64,000 nt of DNA from Streptomyces ortus (GCF_026341275.1 NZ_JAIFZO010000002.1:1810361-1874360); one strand, 5' to 3'. Shown: positions 24,194-33,564, counted from the first letter of the stretch. The notes: generated by a model from the sequence alone, not told the origin. Numbers and translations: made by a program.

Positions 24194-25399
24194 GTGCCCG
24201 AACCCGAGACCAGCAACACCGAACGCGCCGCGCGCACCGCCCACGCGCACACCGCGACCCTGAAGCGGCTGGAGAAGTCGTCCGGCAGTCTCGCCGCCCA
24301 GGCCATCGCGCGCATGGACGAGACGCTGTCCTGGTACCGGGCGATGCCACCGGAGAACCGGTCGTGGATCGGCCTCGTCGCCCAGGCCGGTATCGCCGCG
24401 TTCACCGAGTGGTTCCGGCAGCCCGACGCCCCCCAGGCCATCTCGACGGACGTCTTCGGCACCGCGCCCCGCGAACTGACCAGGGCGATCACCCTGCGCC
24501 AGACCGTGGAGATGGTGCGTACGACGATCGAGGTGATGGAGTCCGCGATCGACGAGGTCGCGGCGCCGGGGGACGAGAACGTGCTCCGCGAGGCGCTGCT
24601 CGTGTACGCCCGGGAGATCGCCTTCGCCACCGCCCAGGTGTACGCGCAGGCCGCCGAGGCACGCGGTGCCTGGGACGCCCGCCTGGAGTCGCTGGTCGTG
24701 AACGCGGTCCTGTCCGGCGAGGCCGACGAGGGAGCGGTGTCCCGTGCGGCGGCCCTCGGCTGGAACTCGCCCGAGCATGTGTGCGTGGTGCTGGGCACGG
24801 CACCCGACGGTGACAGCGAGCTGACCGTCGAGGCCATCCGGCGGGCCGCCCGGCACGCCAAACTGCAGGTGCTCACCGGCGTCCTCGGTGACCGGCTCGT
24901 CGTCATCGCGGGCGGCAGCGACAACCCCCTGGCGGTCGCGAAGTCCCTGATCGGCCCGTACGCCGCGGGGGCCGTGGTGGCCGGTCCCGTGGTCCCCGAC
25001 CTGCTGGCCGCGACTCGTTCCGCGCAGGCCGCGGCGGCCGGGCTGAAGGCGTGTTTCGCCTGGCAGGACGCCCCCCGGCCGGTGCTGGCGGACGATCTCC
25101 TGCCGGAGCGCTCGATCGCCGGTGACCCGGCGGCGCGCGACCAGTTGGTGGAGGAGATCTACAGACCGCTGGAGGAGGCCGGGTCGGCGCTCCTGGAGAC
25201 GCTGAGCGTCTATCTCGAACAGGCGAGCAGTCTTGAAGGCGCCGCGCGGATGCTCTTCGTGCACCCCAACACCGTGCGCTACCGGCTTCGACGTGTGACT
25301 GACGTCACCGGCTGGTCGCCTTCCGACGTACGTTCGGCGTTCACGCTGCGGATCGCGCTGATCCTGGGGCGTCTGGCCGATGGAGATCCCCAACTCTAG
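24194..25399 (+). CDS. fasR: FasR-type activator of fatty-acid synthesis genes (PucR family)
   Basis: A 401-residue regulator directly upstream of fabD. It has an N-terminal helical domain (SSGSLAAQAIARMDETLSWYRAMPPENRSW), a central GGDEF-like/CdaR domain, and a C-terminal helix-turn-helix of the PucR type (LEGAARMLFVHPNTVRYRLRRV). Sequence and position match FasR of S. coelicolor, which activates the fabDHPF operon. GTG at 24194 gives the conserved N-terminus PEPETSN; CAGTCT lies six bases upstream, so the mRNA may be leaderless. The 83-bp gap to fabD should hold its target; GGGGA-8 bp-TCCCC at 25409-25426 is one candidate repeat. Confidence 0.93.
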   Translation: MPEPETSNTERAARTAHAHTATLKRLEKSSGSLAAQAIARMDETLSWYRAMPPENRSWIGLVAQAGIAAFTEWFRQPDAPQAISTDVFGTAPRELTRAITLRQTVEMVRTTIEVMESAIDEVAAPGDENVLREALLVYAREIAFATAQVYAQAAEARGAWDARLESLVVNAVLSGEADEGAVSRAAALGWNSPEHVCVVLGTAPDGDSELTVEAIRRAARHAKLQVLTGVLGDRLVVIAGGSDNPLAVAKSLIGPYAAGAVVAGPVVPDLLAATRSAQAAAAGLKACFAWQDAPRPVLADDLLPERSIAGDPAARDQLVEEIYRPLEEAGSALLETLSVYLEQASSLEGAARMLFVHPNTVRYRLRRVTDVTGWSPSDVRSAFTLRIALILGRLADGDPQL

Positions 25400-25488
25400 G
25401 CTTTTGTCGGGGACCTACAATTCCCCCTCCTGTTCTTCGTCCCTGTCCCCACGGGCGGCCGTGCCCGTTCACAAGAGAGAGTGTGAGA

Positions 25489-26421
25489 GTGCTCGTACTC
25501 GTCGCTCCCGGCCAGGGTGCCCAGACGCCCGGCTTCCTGACTCCTTGGCTCGACCTCCCCGGCGCCGCCGACCGCGTCGCCGCGTGGTCGGACGCCATCG
25601 GGCTCGACCTTGCCCACTTCGGAACGCAAGGAGACGCCGACGCGATCCGGGACACCGCCGTCGCCCAGCCGCTGCTGGTCGCCGCGGGTCTCCTGTCCGC
25701 CTCGGCACTCGGTGCCACGGCGCCCGCCGCCCCGGCACCCGACGCCGTCGCGGGACACAGCGTCGGTGAGATCACGGCCGCCGTCCTCGCGGGTGTCCTG
25801 GACGAAACGGCCGCACTGAAGCTCGTGCGCAAGCGGGGCCTGGCGATGGCCGAGGCCGCCGCCGTCACCCGGACCGGGATGTCGGCGCTGCTCGGCGGCG
25901 ACCCCGAAGTGACGATCCCGCACCTGGAGAAGCTGGGCCTGACCCCGGCGAACGTGAACGGCGCGGGCCAGATCGTGGCCGCCGGCACGCTGGAGGAGCT
26001 GGCCGCCCTGGAGGCGGACAAGCCCGAGGGCGTACGCCGGGTGGTGGCTCTCAAGGTCGCGGGCGCGTTCCACACCCGGCACATGGCTCCGGCGGTCGAC
26101 GTCCTCGCGCAGGCCGCGGCGGAGCTGTCGCCGGCCGACCCGACGGTCACGTACGTCTCGAACAAGGACGGCAACGCCGTCACGACGGGTGCCGAAGTGG
26201 TCTCCCGGCTGGTCGGTCAGGTCGCCAACCCGGTCCGCTGGGACCTGTGCATGGAGACCTTCAAGGAACTCGGCGTGACCGCGCTGGTCGAGGTGTGCCC
26301 CGGTGGCACGCTGACCGGTCTCGCCAAGCGCGCGCTGCCCGGCGTGAAGACGCTGGCGCTGAAGACACCCGACGACCTCGAAGCGGCTCGCGAGCTCATC
26401 GCCGAGCACGCCTCGGCCTGA
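25489..26421 (+). CDS. fabD: Malonyl-CoA:ACP acyltransferase
   Basis: A 310-residue enzyme that loads malonyl units from CoA onto ACP for type II fatty-acid (and polyketide) synthesis. N-terminal LVLVAPGQGAQTPGF, nucleophile elbow AGHSVGEITAAV with Ser91, AFHTRHMAP with the catalytic His, and C-terminal EVCPGGTLTGL. GTG at 25489 gives the conserved N-terminus MLVLVAPG; a GTG two codons upstream (25483) is also possible. First gene of fabD-fabH-acpP-fabF, downstream of fasR. Confidence 0.97.
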   Translation: MLVLVAPGQGAQTPGFLTPWLDLPGAADRVAAWSDAIGLDLAHFGTQGDADAIRDTAVAQPLLVAAGLLSASALGATAPAAPAPDAVAGHSVGEITAAVLAGVLDETAALKLVRKRGLAMAEAAAVTRTGMSALLGGDPEVTIPHLEKLGLTPANVNGAGQIVAAGTLEELAALEADKPEGVRRVVALKVAGAFHTRHMAPAVDVLAQAAAELSPADPTVTYVSNKDGNAVTTGAEVVSRLVGQVANPVRWDLCMETFKELGVTALVEVCPGGTLTGLAKRALPGVKTLALKTPDDLEAARELIAEHASA

Positions 26422-26443
26422 GCGCGTAAGGAGCCCACTGAGC

Positions 26444-27475
26444 ATGTCGAAGATCAAGGCCCGCAAAGGCGCCCCGTTCGCGCGGATCCTCGGTGTGGGC
26501 GGCTACCGCCCGGTTCGCGTCGTCCCGAACGAGGTGATCCTCGAACGCATCGACTCGTCCGACGAATGGATCCGTTCGCGCTCCGGCATCGAGAGCCGGC
26601 ACTGGGCCAACGACGAGGAGACCGTCGCCGCGATGTCGATCGAGGCGTCCGGCAAGGCGATCGCCGACGCCGGGATCAGCGCCGAGCAGATCGGCGCCGT
26701 CGTCGTCTCGACCGTCTCCCACTTCAGCCAGACCCCGGCCGTCGCCACCGAGATCGCCGACAAGCTCGGCACGGCGAAGGCCGCGGCCTTCGACATCTCG
26801 GCGGGCTGCGCCGGCTTCGGCTACGGACTGACGCTCGCCAAGGGCATGATCGTTGAGGGTTCGGCGGAGTACGTGCTGGTCATCGGCGTCGAGCGGCTGT
26901 CCGACCTGACCGACCTGGAGGACCGCGCGACGGCCTTCCTGTTCGGTGACGGCGCGGGCGCGGTCGTCGTGGGCCCCTCCGAGGAGCCGCACATCGGCCC
27001 CACCGTCTGGGGTTCCGAGGGCGACAAGTCCAACACCATCAAGCAGACCGTCCCCTGGGACCGTTTCCGGATCGGGGACGTGTCCCAGCTGCCCCTGGAC
27101 TCCAAGGGCGAGGTCAAGTTTCCCGCGATCACGCAGGAAGGCCAGGCGGTGTTCCGCTGGGCCGTGTTCGAGATGGCCAAGGTCGCCAAGGAGGCGCTGG
27201 AAGCCGCCGGACTCACCGCGGACGACTTGGACGTCTTCATTCCCCACCAGGCCAACGAGCGGATCATCGACTCGATGGTGAAGACTCTCAAGCTGCCGGA
27301 ACACGTCACGGTCGCGCGTGACGTGCGCACCACAGGTAACACTTCGGCCGCCTCGATCCCGCTCGCTATGGAGCGGCTCCTGGCGACCGGCGAGGCGAAG
27401 AGCGGCGACACCGCGCTCGTCATCGGCTTCGGGGCGGGTCTCGTGTACGCCGCGACGGTCGTTACCCTCCCCTAG
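26444..27475 (+). CDS. fabH: 3-oxoacyl-ACP synthase III
   Basis: A 343-residue thiolase-fold enzyme that starts fatty acid chains by condensing acyl-CoA (in streptomycetes mainly branched-chain starters) with malonyl-ACP. Catalytic triad: Cys122 in SAGCAGFGYG, His268 in IPHQANERI, Asn299 in TGNTSAAS. DSSDEWIRSRSGI at the N-terminus is diagnostic. AAGGAG lies upstream of the ATG, 22 bp after fabD. A 24-bp perfect palindrome separates it from acpP. Confidence 0.97.
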   Translation: MSKIKARKGAPFARILGVGGYRPVRVVPNEVILERIDSSDEWIRSRSGIESRHWANDEETVAAMSIEASGKAIADAGISAEQIGAVVVSTVSHFSQTPAVATEIADKLGTAKAAAFDISAGCAGFGYGLTLAKGMIVEGSAEYVLVIGVERLSDLTDLEDRATAFLFGDGAGAVVVGPSEEPHIGPTVWGSEGDKSNTIKQTVPWDRFRIGDVSQLPLDSKGEVKFPAITQEGQAVFRWAVFEMAKVAKEALEAAGLTADDLDVFIPHQANERIIDSMVKTLKLPEHVTVARDVRTTGNTSAASIPLAMERLLATGEAKSGDTALVIGFGAGLVYAATVVTLP

Positions 27476-27479
27476 GCAC

Positions 27480-27503
27480 ACCGTCCGGAACGTTCCGGAC
27501 GGT
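27480..27503. promoter_or_regulatory. 24-bp perfect palindrome between fabH and acpP
   Basis: ACCGTCCGGAAC followed by GTTCCGGACGGT, starting five bases after the fabH stop and 44 bp before acpP. As RNA it forms a stem of at least nine pairs. No T-run follows, and the operon must continue, so it is more likely a partial attenuator, RNase cleavage or stabiliser site, or a protein operator, than a full terminator. Confidence 0.7.
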
Positions 27504-27546
27504 CGTACCGCCACACCCTCTGGATACACAAGAAGGAGCGCCTGAC

Positions 27547-27795
27547 ATGGCCGCCACCAAGGAAGAGATCGTCGCCGGTCTCGCCGACATCGTGAACGAG
27601 ATCGCCGGCATCCCGGTCGAGGACGTCCAGCTGGAGAAGTCCTTCACCGACGACCTCGATGTCGACTCGCTGTCCATGGTCGAGGTCGTCGTCGCCGCCG
27701 AAGAGCGCTTCGACGTCAAGATCCCCGACGACGACGTCAAGAACCTCAAGACGGTCGGCGACGCGACCGAGTACATCCTCAAGCACCAGGGCTGA
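27547..27795 (+). CDS. acpP: Acyl carrier protein
   Basis: An 82-residue, highly acidic four-helix carrier. The phosphopantetheine attachment serine is Ser41 in DDLDVDSLSMVEVV. KKEEIVAGL-type N-terminus and KTVGDATEYILKHQG C-terminus are those of primary-metabolism ACPs rather than polyketide ACPs. GAAGGAG precedes the ATG. It carries the growing acyl chain between FabD, FabH, FabF and the reductases (encoded elsewhere). Confidence 0.98.
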   Translation: MAATKEEIVAGLADIVNEIAGIPVEDVQLEKSFTDDLDVDSLSMVEVVVAAEERFDVKIPDDDVKNLKTVGDATEYILKHQG

Positions 27796-27880
27796 GTCAC
27801 CTTCACCCCCGGACGCTGCTAGCCCCGCCGCCCGGCGGTGGCGCCGCTGAATCCTCGTATCCGTTGGAGAAAGAATTCCC

Positions 27881-29176
27881 GTGAGCCCGACCAATCGCAC
27901 CGTGGTCGTCACCGGTATCGGCGCAACCACACCGCTGGGTGGCGACGCAGCCTCTACCTGGGAGGGCCTGGTCGCCGGACGTTCCGGCGTCCGCCCTCTC
28001 GAGCAGGACTGGGCCGCCGACCAGGCGGTCCGCATCGCGGCACAGATCGCCGTGGAGCCGGGCGAGGTCATTCCCCGCCCGCAGGCCCGCCGCCTGGACC
28101 GCTCGGCGCAGTTCGCGCTGATCGCGGCCAAGGAGGCGTGGGCCGACGCAGGATTCACCGCCACGGCCGGCGCCGAGGCGGCGGACACCGCCGAGCAGGG
28201 CGCGGCTGTCGACCCCGACCGGCTCGGCGCGGTCATCGCCTCCGGCATCGGCGGCGTCACCACCTTGCTCGACCAGTACGACGTGCTGAAGGAGAAGGGC
28301 GTACGCCGCGTCTCCCCGCACACCGTTCCCATGCTCATGCCGAACGGCCCCTCGGCCAACGTGGGCCTGTACGTCGGCGCCCGCGCCGGTGTGCACACCC
28401 CGGTCTCCGCCTGCGCGTCGGGCGCCGAGGCCATCGGCTACGCCATCGAGATGATCCGTACCGGCCGCGCCGACGTCGTCGTCGCCGGTGGCACGGAGGC
28501 GGCCATCCACCCGCTGCCCATCGCCGCGTTCGGCAACATGATGGCGATGTCCAAGAACAACGACGACCCGCAGGGCGCCTCGCGTCCCTACGACATCGGC
28601 CGTGACGGCTTCGTCCTGGGCGAGGGCGCCGGCGTCGTGGTCCTGGAGTCGGCCGAGCACGCCGCCAAGCGCGGAGCCCGTGTGTACGCGGAGGCGGTCG
28701 GCCAGGGCATCTCCTCCGACGGCCACGACATCGTGCAGCCGGAGCCGGAGGGCCGCGGCATCGCGGCGGCGCTGCAGCACCTGCTCGACAGCACCGACCT
28801 GAACCCGGCGGAGATCGTGCACGTCAACGCGCACGCGACCTCCACGCCGGCCGGCGACGTGGCCGAGCTGAAGGCGCTGCGGAAGGTGTTCGGCGACGAC
28901 GCCGACCACTTCGCCGTGTCCGGTACGAAGTCCATGACCGGGCATCTGCTCGGTGGCGCGGGTGGTGTGGAGTCGGTGGCCACGGTCCTGGCGCTGTACC
29001 ACCGGATCGCTCCGCCGACCATCAACGTCGAGAACCTCGACCCCGAGGCGGAGGCCACCGCGGACATCGTTCGCGGGGAGGCCCGGAAGTTGCCCGTCGA
29101 GGGGCGGATCGCGGCGCTGAACGACTCGTTCGGCTTCGGTGGGCACAACGTGGTGCTTGCGTTCCGCACGGTGTGA
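27881..29176 (+). CDS. fabF: 3-oxoacyl-ACP synthase II
   Basis: A 431-residue elongating ketosynthase. Catalytic Cys178 in SACASGAEAIGYA, His318 in NAHATSTPAGD, His355 in KSMTGHLLGGAG; C-terminal NDSFGFGGHN. It condenses malonyl-ACP with acyl-ACP. GTG start with GGAGAAAG upstream, 85 bp after acpP; a small GC-rich hairpin lies in that gap. Last gene of the fab operon, followed by repeat-type terminators before a convergent gene. A C-domain typical of a chain-length factor is absent, so this is housekeeping FabF. Confidence 0.97.
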   Translation: MSPTNRTVVVTGIGATTPLGGDAASTWEGLVAGRSGVRPLEQDWAADQAVRIAAQIAVEPGEVIPRPQARRLDRSAQFALIAAKEAWADAGFTATAGAEAADTAEQGAAVDPDRLGAVIASGIGGVTTLLDQYDVLKEKGVRRVSPHTVPMLMPNGPSANVGLYVGARAGVHTPVSACASGAEAIGYAIEMIRTGRADVVVAGGTEAAIHPLPIAAFGNMMAMSKNNDDPQGASRPYDIGRDGFVLGEGAGVVVLESAEHAAKRGARVYAEAVGQGISSDGHDIVQPEPEGRGIAAALQHLLDSTDLNPAEIVHVNAHATSTPAGDVAELKALRKVFGDDADHFAVSGTKSMTGHLLGGAGGVESVATVLALYHRIAPPTINVENLDPEAEATADIVRGEARKLPVEGRIAALNDSFGFGGHNVVLAFRTV

Positions 29177-29269
29177 GATCGGCCGGCCGTCGGCTTGGTC
29201 GTGAGTGAGTGAGTGGCTCGGCTTCTCTTCGAGGGGTCGGGCCACTGGCGTGTCGCGGGGCGGGGCCCA

Positions 29270-29356
29270 AGTCAAAAGATTGCGCCGTTCCCCGCGCCTC
29301 TGAAGGCCACAAGCCAAAGACCGCGCCGCTCCCCGCGCCCCTGAAGGCCACAAGCC
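29270..29356. repeat. Two tandem copies of the dispersed repeat between fabF and DUF3145
   Basis: Two same-orientation units (GCGCCGTTCCCCGCGCC and GCGCCGCTCCCCGCGCCCC), each followed by TGAAGGCCACAAGCCA, with a pitch of about 50 bp. They fill the gap between the convergent fabF (stop 29176) and DUF3145 (stop 29389). AAAAGATT precedes the first, as in the inverted copies. Confidence 0.8.
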
Positions 29357-29388
29357 ACGCGGCCCCTGTGGGGTGGGGTCTGCCGGGG

Positions 29389-29883
29389 CTAGACCACCTG
29401 GTGGAGCCAGCGGACGGGGGCTCCCTCGCCTGCGTAGCGGAAGGGTTCCAGTTCGTCGTCCCACGGCTTGCCCAGGAGTCGGGTGAGTTCGGACTCCAGG
29501 TGGGTCTCGCCCTGCTGGGAGCGGGCCAGCGCCGCGCGCAGCCGGTCCTCGGGGATCAGGATGTCGCCGTGGATCCCGGTGACCGCGTGGAAGATGCCCA
29601 GGTCCGGGGTGCAGCTGTAGCGCTCGCCCTCGGCGTTGGCGCACGGCTCGGCGGTCACCTCGAAGCGCAGCATCTGCCAGCCGCGCAGCGCCGAGGCGAG
29701 CTTGGAGGCCGTACCGGCCTCACCCTTCCAGGAGAACTCTGATCTCCACGTGCCGGGCGAGGCGGGCTGCCGGATCCAGTCGAGGCTGACCCGCGTACCG
29801 AGCACGCCCGCGACCGCCCACTCCACGTGCGGGCACAGCGCACGCGGCGCGGAGTGCACGTAGAGAACTCCACGTGTCGTCAC
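29389..29883 (-). CDS. DUF3145 family protein
   Basis: A 164-residue cytosolic protein of the actinobacterial DUF3145 family, function unknown. Conserved elements: TTRGVLYVHSAPRALCPHVEWA, LDWIRQPASPGTWR, GWQMLRFEVTAEPC, and FHAVTGIHGDILIPEDRLRAAL. Start GTG at 29883 is favoured by GGAGG five bases upstream; a GTG two codons earlier has poorer spacing. Its location directly beside the fab operon, as I remember in S. coelicolor, has led to no known link with lipid synthesis. Convergent with fabF. Confidence 0.87.
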   Translation of the reverse strand: MTTRGVLYVHSAPRALCPHVEWAVAGVLGTRVSLDWIRQPASPGTWRSEFSWKGEAGTASKLASALRGWQMLRFEVTAEPCANAEGERYSCTPDLGIFHAVTGIHGDILIPEDRLRAALARSQQGETHLESELTRLLGKPWDDELEPFRYAGEGAPVRWLHQVV

Positions 29884-30081
29884 TGGCACCTCCGGGCAGA
29901 GCGGGCACTTTGCGGCTTGGCGGATCGTTCAGTGGCAGTGCGGCCACCTGGCGAGGCTACCGCGTGGCGGCGCAAGGAGTGTGACGTACCGTCGGTCCAG
30001 GCGCCCGGAAACACGGCAGTTTCACCCGGGAGGACGCTCGGAGGCGGACCGCCGTTGCGTGATGAACGAGGGGAACTGGGG

Positions 30082-30996
30082 ATGCGAAAGCGTGGCCACC
30101 GTTCGCGGGGCCTGGTCGCGGCCGTCGCCGCGGCTCTTGTCGGCGTCGTGGGACTGACCGGCTGCGACGCGGTGGGCGGCAACTCCCCGGGGCCGAAGGG
30201 AACGGACGCGCGGAGTGGTGGGCCGTCGCCGAAGCCCACGCCGGCCTGGGACCGCAGCCCGCGCTCGCTGGCCGCCGTCGGCGACTCGATCACCCGCGGC
30301 TTCGACGCCTGTTCGGTGCTGACCGACTGCCCCGAGGTGTCGTGGGCCACCGGCACCGACGCGAAGGTGAAGAGTCTCGCGGTACGGCTCCTGGGGAAGA
30401 CCGGGGCCTCGCAGCGCAGCTGGAACTACGCGGTGACCGGCTCGCGCATGGCCGACCTGCCCGGCCAGATGGCACAGGCCGCGGCGAAGAAACCCCAGCT
30501 GGTCACGGTGATGGCCGGCGCGAACGACGCCTGCCGTTCGTCGGTGTCCGCGATGACGTCGGTCGCGGACTTCCGCAGCCAGTTCGAGGACGCGCTGAGC
30601 ACGCTGCGGTCCGCTCTGCCGAAGACTCAGGTGTACGTGTCCAGCGTGCCGGACCTGAAGCGGCTGTGGTCACAGGGGCGGACGAATCCGATGGGCAAGC
30701 AGATCTGGAAGCTGGGGCTCTGTCCCTCGATGCTCGCCGACGCGGACTCGTTGAGTTCGGCGGCCACGTCGCGGCGGGACCGGGTGCAGGACCGGGTCCA
30801 GGCGTACAACACCGTCCTGGAAGAGGTGTGCGCGAAGGACCGGTGGTGCCGGTCCGACGGCGGGGCGGTCTTCGACTACCGGTTCGGGACGACGCAGTTG
30901 AGTCACTGGGACTGGTTCCATCCGAGCGTGGACGGGCAGGCGCGGCTCGCGGAGATGGCGTACGGGGTGGTCACGTCCCGTACACCATCTCGGTGA
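30082..30996 (+). CDS. Lipoprotein SGNH/GDSL hydrolase
   Basis: A 304-residue exported esterase/lipase-like protein. Signal peptide with lipobox VVGLTGC, so the mature protein starts with lipidated Cys about residue 29, then a Ser/Pro/Gly linker. SGNH blocks are all present: I GDSITRG (nucleophile Ser), II-like NYAVTGSRM, III AGANDAC (Gly/Asn), V DWFHPS (Asp and His). The SPDL/VSSVPDL and C-rich loops match the Streptomyces secreted SGNH group. ATG at 30082 gives a proper basic n-region (MRKRGHRSR). Divergent from DUF3145, convergent with the GH3 gene. Natural substrate unknown. Confidence 0.9.
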   Translation: MRKRGHRSRGLVAAVAAALVGVVGLTGCDAVGGNSPGPKGTDARSGGPSPKPTPAWDRSPRSLAAVGDSITRGFDACSVLTDCPEVSWATGTDAKVKSLAVRLLGKTGASQRSWNYAVTGSRMADLPGQMAQAAAKKPQLVTVMAGANDACRSSVSAMTSVADFRSQFEDALSTLRSALPKTQVYVSSVPDLKRLWSQGRTNPMGKQIWKLGLCPSMLADADSLSSAATSRRDRVQDRVQAYNTVLEEVCAKDRWCRSDGGAVFDYRFGTTQLSHWDWFHPSVDGQARLAEMAYGVVTSRTPSR

Positions 30997-31017
30997 CGGC
31001 GCGCAAGCGAAGGATCC

Positions 31018-31110
31018 CGCAGTTCGCCGCGCCCTCAAGAGCAAAGGATTGCGCCGTTCCCCGCGCCCCTCAGAGCTGAAGGCTGTGCGCCGTTCCCCGC
31101 CCGTGGAAGC
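31018..31110. repeat. Three degenerate copies of the dispersed repeat
   Basis: Half copies at about 31020, 31053 and 31090 (the best reads GCGCCGTTCCCCGCGCCCCT), all in the same orientation, fill the 120 bp between the convergent SGNH (stop 30996) and GH3 (stop 31117) genes. Confidence 0.75.
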
Positions 31111-31116
31111 TGGAGG

Positions 31117-33564
31117 CTAGTGGACGAGGGTGGCCCGCAGCCTGGTGTCCGTGAGGCTGTGGGATGCCTCGATCTCGTAAAGGCCCTTCACCGGTGTCCA
31201 GGCGTTGGACTCCTCGTCCCAGACCTCGAACGCCCGGGCCGGGAGGTCGACGGTCGTGCGGACCGACTCCCCCGGGGCGGCCTCGACGTTCGCGAAGCCG
31301 GCCAGCCAGCGGGCGGGGCGGTCGGGGGTGGGGTCCGTCGGGGCGAGGTAGAGCTGGACGGTCTCCCGGCCGGTGCGGGTGCCCGTGTTGGTGAGGCGGA
31401 CCGTGACCGTCGTACCCGTCACCTCGATGCCGTCGTACGTCCAGTCGGTGTAGCCGAGGCCGTGGCCGAAGGGGTACGTCGGGGTGCGGTGCTCCTTCTC
31501 CCAGGCCCGGTAGCCGATGAACACGTCCTCGGTGTAGGGGAGCTCACCGTCGGCGGGGGTGACCTCGGTGACGGGGGCGGACTCCAGCGGGCCCCAGGTG
31601 GTGGGGAGGCGGCCACCCGGCTCGTGGGCGCCGGTGAGGACGTCCGCGAGGGCCGCGCCGCCCTCCTGGCCCGGGAACCAGCCGAGCAGCACCGCGGCGA
31701 CCTCGTCGCGCCAGGGCAGTTCCACCGGGGAGCCGGAGTTCACGACCACGACGGTGTTCGGGTTGGCGGCGGCGACCGCGCGGACCAGGTCGTCCTGGCG
31801 GCCCGGGAGCCGGAGGTCCTTGCGGTCGAAGCCCTCGGACTCGACGCGCTCGGTCGTGGCGACCACGACGATCGCCGTGTCGGCGGCGCGGGCGGCTTCG
31901 ACGGCCTCGGCGATCAGCCCGTCGGCGTCACGGACGGGCTCCTGGTGGGCGAGCGTGAAGGTGATGACCCGCATGGGCACGTCGTCGGGGACCACGACTT
32001 TGTGGCGCAGGGAGACGTCGTAGGCGCGGCCCGCGGTCAGGTCCACCGTGGCGCGCTCGACGGGGTCGCCGAAGAACGTCACGAACGGGTCGTCCAAATC
32101 GGTGCTCTGGACGCCGTCGAAGTACTCCGTGCCGTCGATCGTGAGCGTGAAGGCGCCCAGTCCCTTGATCCCGAACGTGTGCGGGCCGCTCTCGCGCGGG
32201 GTGAAGGTGCCGGTCAGTTCGACGCTGTCGAGGCGGTCGTGGGTGACGCCGTCGGGCAGGTCGTTGCCCATCCACTGGAGGTGGCCGCTCGGCGCCGAGC
32301 CCGTGCCGAGGACGGCCCCCGCGGTGTCGCGGCAGACCGCGCGCAGCTCGAACCCCTTGTCCGCGGGCGCCAGTTCCTGGCTCGGGTCGGCGCCGACCGC
32401 GTACGTCAGCGCGCCCTCGGGCAGGGCGGCGGTGAGGCCGTCGAGCGGGGAGACGGTCCGGGCGGGGAAGACGGTCGCGGAGCCGCCGCCCAGGACGCGG
32501 GCGTCACGGGCGGCGGCTCCGAGGAGCGCCACCGAGTGCCCGGCGGCCAGCGGGAGGGCGCCCTCGTTGCGTACGAGGACGAAGGCGCGGCGGGCGATCT
32601 CACGGGCCAGGGACTCGCCGTGGATCGTCTCCGGGAGCCCGGACGGGTCGGCGACGACGGGTTCGGCGCCTTCGAGGATGCCGACGCGGGCGGCGAGGCG
32701 CAGCACGTTGCGCACGGCCTCGTCGACCTTGGCCTCGTCGGTCTCGCCGGCCCGGACGGCGGCGGCGAGTTTGTCGCCGTACACGGTGACCGGGCCGGGC
32801 ATGGCGACGTCCAGGCCGCCCTTGATGGCGCCGACGGTGGAGCGGGCCGCCATCCAGTCGGAGACGTTGAAGCCGTCGAAGCCCCATTCGCCTCGCAGGA
32901 TCTCGTTCACCAGGTAGCGGTGCTCGCTCATCGTGGTGCCGTTGACCGAGTTGTAGGCGGTCATGATGCCCCAGGGGTGGGCGTTGGCGACGATGGCCTC
33001 GAAGGGGGCCAGGTACAGCTCGCGCAGGGCGCGCCGCGAGACCACGTTGTCCACGGTGAAGCGGTCGGTCTCGGCGTCGTTGGCGACGAAGTGCTTGACG
33101 GTGGTCGCGACCCCGCCCTCCTGCACGCCGGTCACGTACCCCGTGCCGATCCGGCCGGTGAGGTACGGGTCCTCGCTGTACGCCTCGAAGTGCCGGCCGC
33201 CGAGCGGCGAGCGGTGCAGGTTTACGGTGGGGGCCAGCAGGACGTGCACGCCCTTGCGGCGGGCCTCCTGGGCGAGGAGACGGCCGGCGCGGCGGGCCAG
33301 GGCGGGGTCCCAGGTGGCGGCGAGGGCGGTCGGTGACGGCAGGGCGATGGACGGGTCGTCGGCGGTCCAGCGCACGCCCCGGACGCCGATCGGGCCGTCG
33401 GACATGACCAGTGACCTCAGCCCGATCTCGGGCAGCTCGGGCAGGGACCACATGTCCTGTCCGGCGAGCAGCCGAGCCTTCGAGTCCAGGTCGAGGCGGG
33501 CGAGAGCCGCCTCGACCACTGCCTCGCGCGCCTGATCGGCCGGGGTGGGCCGCGTTCCCGCCAT
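31117..33564 (-). CDS. Glycoside hydrolase family 3 beta-glucosidase with PA14 insert
   Basis: An 815-residue GH3 enzyme. The N-terminal barrel has VMSDGPIGVRG, KHFVAND (157-163) and the nucleophile Asp236 in GFNVSDWMA. The C-terminal sandwich carries the likely acid/base Glu in ERVESEGFDRKDL. A PA14 carbohydrate-binding domain is inserted in it (about residues 385-530, HTFGIKGLGAFTLTIDG). A fibronectin III-like domain closes the protein (GRETVQLYLAP). No signal peptide: intracellular cleavage of imported beta-glucosides (inferred). GGAGG seven bases before the ATG. Divergent TetR gene 204 bp away is the probable regulator. Confidence 0.93.
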   Translation of the reverse strand: MAGTRPTPADQAREAVVEAALARLDLDSKARLLAGQDMWSLPELPEIGLRSLVMSDGPIGVRGVRWTADDPSIALPSPTALAATWDPALARRAGRLLAQEARRKGVHVLLAPTVNLHRSPLGGRHFEAYSEDPYLTGRIGTGYVTGVQEGGVATTVKHFVANDAETDRFTVDNVVSRRALRELYLAPFEAIVANAHPWGIMTAYNSVNGTTMSEHRYLVNEILRGEWGFDGFNVSDWMAARSTVGAIKGGLDVAMPGPVTVYGDKLAAAVRAGETDEAKVDEAVRNVLRLAARVGILEGAEPVVADPSGLPETIHGESLAREIARRAFVLVRNEGALPLAAGHSVALLGAAARDARVLGGGSATVFPARTVSPLDGLTAALPEGALTYAVGADPSQELAPADKGFELRAVCRDTAGAVLGTGSAPSGHLQWMGNDLPDGVTHDRLDSVELTGTFTPRESGPHTFGIKGLGAFTLTIDGTEYFDGVQSTDLDDPFVTFFGDPVERATVDLTAGRAYDVSLRHKVVVPDDVPMRVITFTLAHQEPVRDADGLIAEAVEAARAADTAIVVVATTERVESEGFDRKDLRLPGRQDDLVRAVAAANPNTVVVVNSGSPVELPWRDEVAAVLLGWFPGQEGGAALADVLTGAHEPGGRLPTTWGPLESAPVTEVTPADGELPYTEDVFIGYRAWEKEHRTPTYPFGHGLGYTDWTYDGIEVTGTTVTVRLTNTGTRTGRETVQLYLAPTDPTPDRPARWLAGFANVEAAPGESVRTTVDLPARAFEVWDEESNAWTPVKGLYEIEASHSLTDTRLRATLVH

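Noticed and set aside
25489..29176. Polyketide synthase cluster
   Set aside because: FabD, FabH, ACP and FabF occur once each in the housekeeping order after fasR, without chain-length factor, cyclases or tailoring genes.
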